Source: Mycobacterium asiaticum (lineage in GTDB: Bacteria; Actinomycetota; Actinomycetes; Mycobacteriales; Mycobacteriaceae). Taken from it: a stretch of 53,657 nucleotides of DNA. The stretch lies in NCBI RefSeq assembly GCF_001673635.1, contig NZ_LZMH01000012.1:1-53657 (forward strand), read 5' to 3'. Each line of letters starts with the position of its first letter. The stretch's first letter is position 1. Positions 16,591-23,071 of the stretch are shown one piece after another. The translations under genes and the position numbers were made by a program. The notes beneath the pieces were generated by a model. The model saw only the letters and a list, made by a program, of their open reading frames with translations. It had not been told where the DNA came from and ran no database searches.

Positions 16591-17388
16591 TCAGGACACC
16601 ATGAACGGCATGCCGACGGCGGTGACGATGATGTTGATGACGAACAGGACGATGAAGGCGAAGACCACGGTTTCGTTGACCGCTCTGCCGACCCCGGCCG
16701 GGCCCCCGCCCACCGACATGCCTTTGTAGCAGGCGATCAGGCCGGCCATCAGCCCGAACAGCGTGGCCTTGATCATCGAGATGAAAACGTCGATCGTGTG
16801 GGTGAGCGTGGTCAGTCCCGTTACCCAGGCACCAGCCGAGACGTGCATGAGGAACACCGAACAGAAGAATGCGCCGATCAGACCGGTCGCGGTGACCACC
16901 GAACTCAATGCCAGCGAGACGGTCGTCGCTGCCAGCACCCGGGGCACGGCCAGCGCTTGAATCGGGTTGATGCCCATCACTCTTAGCGCGTCGAGTTCTT
17001 CGCGGATGGTGCGGGCACCTAGATCGGCGCACATCGCTGTGGACCCCGCGCCGGCCACCACCAACACGGTGACGATCGGTGCACTCTGGTCGACGGTGAA
17101 GATCGCGCAGCCGGTCCCGGAGAAGTCGGCGGCGCCGATGTCGGTCAGCAGCACGTTGAACAGGAATCCCGAGATCACCGCCCAGGGGATCGTCATCAGG
17201 ATGCCCGGCAAGGTGGAAACCCGCGCCACGAACCAGCATTGGAACAGGTATTCGCGCCACGCAAAGGGCCGACGGAACATGCACACGAAGGTGTCGAGCG
17301 TCATTGCGAAGAAATCGCCCATCGCACCGAGTGGCTTGATGGCTGCGACGGGCGCCTTGCCGACCGCGATCACCATCTCGCTGCGCAC
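16591..17388 (-). CDS. yrbE3A: YrbEA/MlaE-type integral membrane permease
   Basis: This is the first gene of the mce3 operon. The 265-residue MlaE-family permease has the ATPase-coupling loop IREELDALRVMGINPIQALA and several long hydrophobic helices (NETVVFAFIVLFVINIIVTA near the C-terminus). The start used is GTG17388 (VRSEMVIAV); the ATG four codons later is equally possible. Its promoter must lie in 17389-17600, where a candidate Mce3R operator is found at 17472-17488. Confidence 0.92.
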   Translation of the reverse strand: MRSEMVIAVGKAPVAAIKPLGAMGDFFAMTLDTFVCMFRRPFAWREYLFQCWFVARVSTLPGILMTIPWAVISGFLFNVLLTDIGAADFSGTGCAIFTVDQSAPIVTVLVVAGAGSTAMCADLGARTIREELDALRVMGINPIQALAVPRVLAATTVSLALSSVVTATGLIGAFFCSVFLMHVSAGAWVTGLTTLTHTIDVFISMIKATLFGLMAGLIACYKGMSVGGGPAGVGRAVNETVVFAFIVLFVINIIVTAVGMPFMVS

Positions 17389-17471
17389 CGCCGGTGAATC
17401 ATCACGCTGGCCCCCCGGACAGGTCGAAGTGGACGAGTGACACCCGCGAGGTTACGCGGCGCGATACCCTC

Positions 17472-17488
17472 ATGTCCATAGTCAATAC
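17472..17488 (+). promoter_or_regulatory. Candidate Mce3R operator upstream of yrbE3A
   Basis: The 17-mer atgtccatagtcaatac lies 84 bp upstream of the yrbE3A start. It matches the site at 26830-26846 (minus strand) at 15 of 17 positions, and the match continues with cgc on the 3' side in both. It matches 17908-17924 over GTCCATA-TCAATA. It is not palindromic, which would suit a regulator with two different HTH domains. Binding by Mce3R is inference from location. Confidence 0.55.
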
Positions 17489-17599
17489 GCAATAATTCAG
17501 GCAACCGCAGCGTAAAAACCGATGCAAATGGCCATATACGCTGTATGATGTATTTAGGCAGTACACGTTGTCTGTCATGCCGGCGTCAGTCGTAGTGCC

Positions 17600-17899
17600 C
17601 CCGACGGACACAACTTGACCGCCGTCCGCACCCGGCCCTCCTGGTCGCCCGGTACCTGTTGAGAGGCCAGCAGGACGATGCCGTCGGGGTGATGACCGTG
17701 CTGACCCGGCGCGAGGTCGAGGTCTTGCGGCTGATGGCGGCTGGGCCGCACCAACCAGCAGATCGCCGACGAGCTGGTGATCTCGGCAGGCACGGTGAAG
17801 TCGCATGTTAAGCGGGTGCTGCGGAAGCTGAACGCGACCAACCGCGCCGAAGCCGCGTCGGCTTACGTGCGGCTGGCCAGTGTGCCGGACATCAACTGA
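17600..17899 (+). pseudogene. Remnant of a LuxR-family regulator, frameshifted
   Basis: The plus strand encodes a recognisable C-terminal LuxR helix-turn-helix in two frames. From about 17638 one frame reads LLVARYLLRGQQ, then LTRREVEVLRLMAAG (from 17701). After an extra G in the run at about 17747-17749 the next frame continues TNQQIADELVISAGTVKSHV, then KRVLRKLNATNRAEAASAY to a stop at 17899. The upstream sensor part is absent, and codons before about 17600 do not look coding. I take it as a decayed fragment of a regulator between mce3 and mce3R. A sequencing error could explain the frameshift but not the missing N-terminus. The exact left edge is uncertain. Confidence 0.75.
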
Positions 17900-17907
17900 G
17901 CTACGCT

Positions 17908-17924
17908 AAGTCCATATTCAATAG
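17908..17924 (+). promoter_or_regulatory. Candidate Mce3R operator upstream of the epoxide hydrolase-mce3R unit
   Basis: aagtccatattcaatag lies 99 bp upstream of the start at 18023. It matches 17472-17488 at 14 of 17 positions, including GTCCATA and TCAATA. A TTCAG follows the motif at nearly the same distance in both (7 and 8 bases). It would allow autoregulation of mce3R. Function is inferred. Confidence 0.5.
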
Positions 17925-18022
17925 CTGCGGTTCAGTCGATGTCGTCAATGAACAAGCATGTAATAGCGCATTTATCCCGCATCATGTAATTTGGTGATCC
18001 GGTAGATCAGAGGAGTTGCCGG

Positions 18023-18415
18023 ATGCCTGACACCAAGGAAGCCAGCGAGAAGCTCGTTCGCGACTTCCTCGGGTCCTGGGAGGGGCGCAGCCTGGACACC
18101 ATCTGCGCCGCCTTCGCCGACGACGCCATCTACCACAATGTGCCCGTCCGGCCGATCGAGGGCATTGCCGGTATCCGCGCGATATTCCAGGGATTCCTGG
18201 ATGCCTTCGCGTTCGCCAAACTCGACATCGTCAAACTGGCCGCCGAGCCCGGACTGGTCCTCGCCGAACGCGTCGATTACTTCACGATGCACGACGGCCG
18301 CAAGGTCGTGCTGCCGGTGACCGGCGTGTTCGAGGTCGAGAACGGCAAGATCACCCGTTTCAGTGACTACTTTGACCTAGCGGACTTCGAGCAGCAAAGC
18401 GGACTCAAGCTGTAG
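18023..18415 (+). CDS. Limonene-1,2-epoxide hydrolase-like protein (EphG-type fold)
   Basis: This 130-residue protein belongs to the limonene-epoxide hydrolase family. The five catalytic residues are all present with family spacing: Tyr37 and Asn39 (YHN), Arg83 and Asp85 (ERVDYF), and Asp115 (FSDYF). In the Rhodococcus enzyme these are Tyr53, Asn55, Arg99, Asp101 and Asp132. The enzyme should open an epoxide by direct water attack. The start has an AGAGGAG box. It lies 28 bp upstream of mce3R on the same strand, between the mce3 promoter and its repressor; I recall no such gene at this spot in H37Rv. M. tuberculosis Rv2740 (EphG) is the nearest family member I know. Confidence 0.85.
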   Translation: MPDTKEASEKLVRDFLGSWEGRSLDTICAAFADDAIYHNVPVRPIEGIAGIRAIFQGFLDAFAFAKLDIVKLAAEPGLVLAERVDYFTMHDGRKVVLPVTGVFEVENGKITRFSDYFDLADFEQQSGLKL

Positions 18416-18443
18416 CTGGGCTTAACGGAGGGGGTGTACGTCG

Positions 18444-19640
18444 ATGGAGACCGCCGTTCAACCCGTGCGGCGCCGGCCGAAGGACCGAAAGCAGCAGATA
18501 CTCGATCAAGCCGTCAAGCTGTTCATCGACCGCGGCTTTCACTCGGTCAAGCTGGAGGACATCGCCGAGGCGGCCGGTGTCACCGCCCGCGCTCTGTACC
18601 GGCATTACGACAACAAACAGGCGTTGCTCGCCGAGGCGATCCGCACCGGCCAGGATCAGTACCAGAGCGCGCGTCGCCTCACCGAGGGTGCGGCCGAGCC
18701 GACGCCCCGCCCGCTGAACGTCGACCTGCCCGATCTGATCGCCGCGGCCGTCGCATCCCGATCGCTGACCGTCCTATGGCAACGCGAGGCTCGCTATCTC
18801 AACGACGAGGACCGCGGGGAGGTTCGTCGGCGAATCAACGCGATCGTCGCCGGCATGCGGGAAAGCGTTGTGCTGCAAGTACCCGGGCTCAGTCCACCAC
18901 ACGCGGAACTGCGCGCTTGGGCGGTGTCGAGCACGCTGACCAGCTTGGGCAGGCATAACCTGACCCTGCCCGCCGCCGAACTCAACGAGCGGCTCTATGA
19001 GGCGTGTATGGCGGCGGCCCGCACACCTTCGGCCGCCGAACTCGTGCCGATCGAGGACGCCCGCGCCGGTGACGCCGATGTGGTGTTCTCCCGCTCCGAG
19101 ACGCTGCTGGCCACCGGTGCACGACTGTTCCGGGCGCAGGGGTATCCGGCGGTCAGCACCAGCGAGATCGCCAAGGGGGCGGGGATCGCCGGTCCGGGCC
19201 TGTACCGCTCGTTCTCATCGAAGCAGGCCATCCTGGACGCGCTCGTCCGCCGTATCGACGAGTGGCGCAGCCTGGAAACGATCCGGGCGCTGCGTGCGAA
19301 ATCCGATCCGGCACAACGGCTGCGGGACCTGGTCCGGGGTCACGTGCAAGTCAGCCTGGACTCGCCGGACCTGGTGGCGGTGTGCGTCACCGAGTTGTCG
19401 CATGCTTCCACCGAAGTGCGGGACGGCTACTTGCGCAATCAGGCTGACCGCGAAGGGATCTGGATAGACCTCGTCACCGGGCTGGTCCCGCAGACCAGTG
19501 CGGCAGAGGCAAGGCTGCTGGTCGCCGCGGCGATCAGCTTCATCGAAGACGCTGTCCGCACCTGGCATCTCACCCGCTACGTCAGCGTCGCGGACGAGAT
19601 CACGGCGATCGCGTTGTCCATTCTCACCAGCCGGACCTGA
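18444..19640 (+). CDS. mce3R: Mce3R-like regulator with two tandem TetR domains
   Basis: This 398-residue protein contains two complete TetR units, a rare architecture characteristic of Mce3R (about 406 aa in M. tuberculosis). The first HTH is at about 15-60 ([20 protein letters not shown]) and the second at about 216-262 ([20 protein letters not shown]). Each is followed by a helical ligand-type domain. The start ATG18444 follows GGAGGGGG. M. tuberculosis Mce3R is reported to repress mce3 and the echA13-fadE17-fadE18 and Rv1936-Rv1941 operons; all three flank it here. The two HTHs differ in sequence, which fits a non-palindromic operator. It is convergent with the SDR gene, with 11 bp between stops. 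Confidence 0.92.
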   Translation: METAVQPVRRRPKDRKQQILDQAVKLFIDRGFHSVKLEDIAEAAGVTARALYRHYDNKQALLAEAIRTGQDQYQSARRLTEGAAEPTPRPLNVDLPDLIAAAVASRSLTVLWQREARYLNDEDRGEVRRRINAIVAGMRESVVLQVPGLSPPHAELRAWAVSSTLTSLGRHNLTLPAAELNERLYEACMAAARTPSAAELVPIEDARAGDADVVFSRSETLLATGARLFRAQGYPAVSTSEIAKGAGIAGPGLYRSFSSKQAILDALVRRIDEWRSLETIRALRAKSDPAQRLRDLVRGHVQVSLDSPDLVAVCVTELSHASTEVRDGYLRNQADREGIWIDLVTGLVPQTSAAEARLLVAAAISFIEDAVRTWHLTRYVSVADEITAIALSILTSRT

Positions 19641-19651
19641 GCCCCGACCGC

Positions 19652-20422
19652 TCACCAGAGCGCGGCGACGGTGCCGCCGTCGGCGATCTGCGTGGTCCCG
19701 GTGATCATGGCCGCATCGTCGGACAGCAGGAACGCCACAATGCCGGCCATCTCCTCGGGTGTGGCCATCCGGCCCTGTAGGCGGTCAATCATGTTGCGCG
19801 CCCCGCCTTCTCCGAGGGTTCGGTCGAACATCGTCATTGCGGTCTGCTGCATCGGCGTATCGACGAAGGCCGGCAGCAACGCGTTGGCGCGGATGTCGAC
19901 GGCACGCAATTCTGCGGCGGTAACCCGGGTCAATTGGCTGATGCCCGCTTTCGACATGCCGTATGCGCCGGTCCCGGCCACCCCGATATGACCGGCCAGC
20001 GACGAGAGGTTGACGATCGCTCCCCCGCCACGCTCGATCATTCGTGGGACGGCGTGCTTGGTGCACAGCCAGGCGCCCCGTAGGTTTACCCCAATCACCC
20101 GATCGAAGTCCGCGACGGAGGTGTCGACAAGCGAAGCCATGTGCACCACACCGGCGTTGGCCACCAGTTTGTCCACCCCGCCGAACTCGTCGACGCAGGC
20201 TGCCACCATGGCGATGACTTCATCCTCGACGCTGACATCGGCCCGGTGACCCAGCGCGCCCGCACCCACCTTCGTGGCGGCGGTGTCGGCGGCGATGGCA
20301 TCGATGTCCGCACACAGCACATTGCAGCCCTCGACGGCGAGCCGTTGCGCCACGGCCAGGCCGATACCGGCGCCGGCTCCGGTTACGATGGCGGCCTTGC
20401 CGGCCAGGCCTGAATGCCCCAC
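19652..20422 (-). CDS. Short-chain dehydrogenase/reductase, Rv1941-like
   Basis: This classical SDR of 256 residues has the cofactor motif TGAGAGIG near residue 15, an ADVSV segment and VANAG at about 87-91. The catalytic Ser is in NLSSLAG and the YxxxK is in YGMSK. Asp39 of CADID at the end of the second strand suggests NAD(H) rather than NADP(H). It is the last gene of the mel2-type operon, 3 bp after ribA1, and has the same length and position as Rv1941. It probably oxidises a hydroxyl group formed by the upstream oxygenase and epoxide hydrolase; the substrate is unknown. Confidence 0.88.
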   Translation of the reverse strand: MGHSGLAGKAAIVTGAGAGIGLAVAQRLAVEGCNVLCADIDAIAADTAATKVGAGALGHRADVSVEDEVIAMVAACVDEFGGVDKLVANAGVVHMASLVDTSVADFDRVIGVNLRGAWLCTKHAVPRMIERGGGAIVNLSSLAGHIGVAGTGAYGMSKAGISQLTRVTAAELRAVDIRANALLPAFVDTPMQQTAMTMFDRTLGEGGARNMIDRLQGRMATPEEMAGIVAFLLSDDAAMITGTTQIADGGTVAALW

Positions 20423-20425
20423 CGA

Positions 20426-21511
20426 TCAGCCCGCGACCGCGAGAGCCTGTGTACCGATGCCCCGCTCGCGAATCGCCCCGAACAACACAAGACCGAATCC
20501 TGGTACTTCCTCGGATAATTCGAGCGCGAACACCCCGAGATCGCGCAGCATCCAGGCGACGGTGTCCGAGATGTTCCGGTGGGTGACGGCGGTCGCGGGT
20601 GCGAACAGACCGCACGCGCGCGGTGGGCCGGACGGACGCAGGTACAGCACGACACCGCCCGCCTGTGCCCTCATTCTGGTCATGGCACGGTCGAGTTCGT
20701 CACCACACCGACAAGCGTTGGAGCCGAACACGTCTCCGGTCAGACACTCGACGTGGACGTGCAACGGCAGCGGCACCCCCGCACCGGCGGCTCCCACGAT
20801 CAACGCCAGGTGTTCGCCGCCGTCGTAGACATCTCGGTATCCGATCGCCCGGCAGTTGCCCGCCCGGGTGGGCAGGATCGTCTCTGTCAGCCGAACCACC
20901 TGCGGTTCGGTTCGCCGTCGGTACGCCACCAACTCGGCCATGGACACCACGGCCAGTCCGTGCGCGACAGCGAATTCCACCGGCTCGGGGCCACGAGCCA
21001 GCAGCGCGGGATCGCGCCGCGAGACGATCTCACTGAAGGCCGCGCAGCGTCCCCGCCCCGCAAGGAATGCCAGATCGGCGGCAGCCTCCGCGGGCCCGCG
21101 TCGGCTCAGCACCCCGTTGGCCTCGACCCGGACCGGGATCACGTGACCCGGACGCTGCAGGTCCGAGGCGACCGTGGCGGGTGACGCAAGCGCGGCTATG
21201 GTCCGCGCCCGATCCGCGCCCGAGATGCCGGTGCCAGTGCCGCGGGCGTCCACCGACACGCAATGGGTGAGCGCAGCATCGGCGGCGTGCGACATCGGCG
21301 GCAGGTTCAGCCGCAGGCATTCCTTGTCCGGCAATGCGACTCGCACGTAGCCCGAGGTATGGCGGATGACGAAGTGCAGTAGCGCTGGGGTCGCGGTCTC
21401 GGCGGCGAACACCAGCTGGCCGTCGCCGTCGGCGCCGTCGCTGAGGACGACGGACCGTCCGGCGGCCATCGCGGTGATCGCACGCCGCACCCGTACATCG
21501 GTTGTTTTCAT
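20426..21511 (-). CDS. ribA1: Degenerate RibBA (DHBP synthase + GTP cyclohydrolase II), RibA1-like
   Basis: The start is the ATG at 21511, overlapping the flavin reductase stop (ATGA). The 361 residues keep both domains of RibBA. The DHBP-synthase part is at about 1-200 (SVDARGTGTGISGADRA, PGHVIPV) and the cyclohydrolase II part at about 205-350, with the three zinc Cys (Cys256, Cys267, Cys269). Key catalytic parts are altered. The acidic loop near residue 26-31 reads DGADGDG, where active enzymes have an EDREN-type sequence. The His of RxGHTEA is Pro in RRGPAEA, and the YLRxEGRGIGL motif of cyclohydrolase is YLRPSGPPRACGL. The protein is therefore probably not a riboflavin-pathway enzyme. 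Order and length match Rv1940. Confidence 0.85.
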   Translation of the reverse strand: MKTTDVRVRRAITAMAAGRSVVLSDGADGDGQLVFAAETATPALLHFVIRHTSGYVRVALPDKECLRLNLPPMSHAADAALTHCVSVDARGTGTGISGADRARTIAALASPATVASDLQRPGHVIPVRVEANGVLSRRGPAEAAADLAFLAGRGRCAAFSEIVSRRDPALLARGPEPVEFAVAHGLAVVSMAELVAYRRRTEPQVVRLTETILPTRAGNCRAIGYRDVYDGGEHLALIVGAAGAGVPLPLHVHVECLTGDVFGSNACRCGDELDRAMTRMRAQAGGVVLYLRPSGPPRACGLFAPATAVTHRNISDTVAWMLRDLGVFALELSEEVPGFGLVLFGAIRERGIGTQALAVAG

Positions 21512-22005
21512 GCACTGTCCTGGAGTGCCAGCCGCCGAAACCGGCTGCCGTGGAAAACGAGCGGCGGTACGTGTGGATCGGCGGTCAACGAGCGAATTTC
21601 GAGCACCGCGATCAGGTGGTCCCCGGCCGCAAGCTCGTCGCGAAGGCGGCATTCCATGCGGGCGGTGGCTCCCGTGACGACCACGCCACCGCCAGGCAGT
21701 TCGGTCCAGCCGATGCCGACGAAGCGGTTGCCGTCCTTGCGGGACAGGGCGATACACGCCTCATCATGCTGCTCGGCGAGGACGCTGACCCCTAGATACG
21801 TCCGCTCGCGCAACCGCGGCCACGTGGTGGAGGAATGCTGGATACAGATGGACACCAACGGCGGGTCGAGCGAAACGCAGGTGAAGGAACTCGCGGCCAT
21901 CCCGACCGGCACACCGTCGACTACCGCGCAGACCGCGACGACGCCGGACGGGAAGCAGCCGAACGCCCGTCGCAACGCTGCTTCGTCCAGTCGGTCAGTG
22001 ATCAT
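21508..22005 (-). CDS. Flavin reductase (FMN-binding split barrel), Rv1939-like
   Basis: This 165-residue protein of the flavin reductase family supplies reduced FMN to two-component monooxygenases. Typical motifs are AFGCFPSGVVAVCAVVDGVP, GMAASSFTCVSLDPPLVSIC (the FMN-binding ASSF-SLDPPL core) and FVGIGWTELPGGG. It overlaps ephB by 1 bp and ribA1 by 4 bp. The likely partner is the luciferase-like monooxygenase encoded at 25591-26700 in the same operon, which needs reduced flavin. Confidence 0.9.
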   Translation of the reverse strand: MITDRLDEAALRRAFGCFPSGVVAVCAVVDGVPVGMAASSFTCVSLDPPLVSICIQHSSTTWPRLRERTYLGVSVLAEQHDEACIALSRKDGNRFVGIGWTELPGGGVVVTGATARMECRLRDELAAGDHLIAVLEIRSLTADPHVPPLVFHGSRFRRLALQDSA

Positions 22006-23060
22006 TATCGAAGTCCGTCAAGGAATTCCAGCAGTAACCGGTTGGTTTCCTCGGGCGCCTCCTGCTGAATCCAGTGTCCGACATCGGAAATCAGGTGCGA
22101 ACCACGGTAGTCCGACATCACCTCGTCCGCCCGCTGCAGCGCCTCGGCCCCCCAAGTGGTCCCGACGTCGTATTCGCCGCCGATGAACAGCGCAGGCGGG
22201 GTCAGCGGCTTGCCTTCTTGGTCCGCCAGGTCATGCCAGTCGTTGTCGATGTTGTGATAGAAGCTCAACGGGCCGCCAAAGCCGGAGCGTTCGAATTCGC
22301 CTGCGTAGAAATCGACGTCGGCGTCGGTGAACCAGGCGGGCATCGTCTCGGGATAGAGGAACGCATCTTTGAGCTTTGCTCCCTGCGCCATGCACAGCGG
22401 GCCCGCCCGGATCACGTCGATCGGGTCCATCGACGCCAGGTCGACCCCGGCGTCGACGGCGGCCTTCGTCGCCGCCATCATTCCTTCGCCCGACACCGTA
22501 TAAGTGAGGCCCAGCAGCCATGAGCGGACGTCTTCTTCGATCTCGGCGATGACGCCGTCCTGGGCTGCGAAGTAGTCCTGGTACCAGACCCGGCCCTCTC
22601 CGGCCAGTTCCAGGTGGTAGTCGTTCGGGCGGTGCTCGCCGAATGGGCTGCCCGGCAACCCGATCACACCGCGACCCGCGAACGGCACGCTGATGCCGAC
22701 CACACCGGCACACCGGTCCGGGTGCAGCCACGCGAAGGTCCACGCGACCGGCGCGCCCCAGTCATGACCGACCACGTAGGCGTTGTCCTCGCCGTAGGCG
22801 TCGATCACACCGACGATGTCGCCGACCAGATCCTTGATGCGGTAGGCCGAATTCAAGAAGTACTTCGACGAGCGGCCGTAGCCACGCTGGTCAATGGCCA
22901 CCACGCGGTAGCCGGCATCGGCGAGGGCGGGTAGCTGGTGGCGCCAGGAGTACCACGACTCCGGAAAGCCATGAATCAGCACCGCCAGTGGACCGGATCC
23001 CTGCTCCACGGCATGGATCCGGGTGCCCCGGCAGTTCAGCGTTCGATGAACCTTCGCCAT
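22005..23060 (-). CDS. ephB: Epoxide hydrolase EphB (alpha/beta hydrolase), MelH
   Basis: The start ATG23060 has GGGAGG six bases upstream; an in-frame ATG at 23075 overlaps the upstream stop. The 351-residue alpha/beta hydrolase has the oxyanion motif HGFPESWYSW (30-39), nucleophile Asp100 in VVGHDWGAPVAW, an acid Asp in GGEYDVG and His329 in DVGHW. Cap-domain Tyr residues needed for epoxide binding are plausible (WYQDY, YHNIDND). It hydrolyses epoxides to diols through an ester intermediate. Rv1938 (EphB/MelH, 356 aa) is an active epoxide hydrolase in the mel2 locus, reported to affect resistance to oxidative stress. Confidence 0.92.
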   Translation of the reverse strand: MAKVHRTLNCRGTRIHAVEQGSGPLAVLIHGFPESWYSWRHQLPALADAGYRVVAIDQRGYGRSSKYFLNSAYRIKDLVGDIVGVIDAYGEDNAYVVGHDWGAPVAWTFAWLHPDRCAGVVGISVPFAGRGVIGLPGSPFGEHRPNDYHLELAGEGRVWYQDYFAAQDGVIAEIEEDVRSWLLGLTYTVSGEGMMAATKAAVDAGVDLASMDPIDVIRAGPLCMAQGAKLKDAFLYPETMPAWFTDADVDFYAGEFERSGFGGPLSFYHNIDNDWHDLADQEGKPLTPPALFIGGEYDVGTTWGAEALQRADEVMSDYRGSHLISDVGHWIQQEAPEETNRLLLEFLDGLR

Positions 23061-23071
23061 GGTCGCCTCCC

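Noticed and set aside
6206..17388. Assignment of the mce operon to mce1, mce2 or mce4
   Set aside because: The MceE sequence alone resembles several types. The divergent tandem-TetR regulator, the Mas-Mas-DUF732-CAP tail and the mel2/fadE neighbourhood fit mce3 only.
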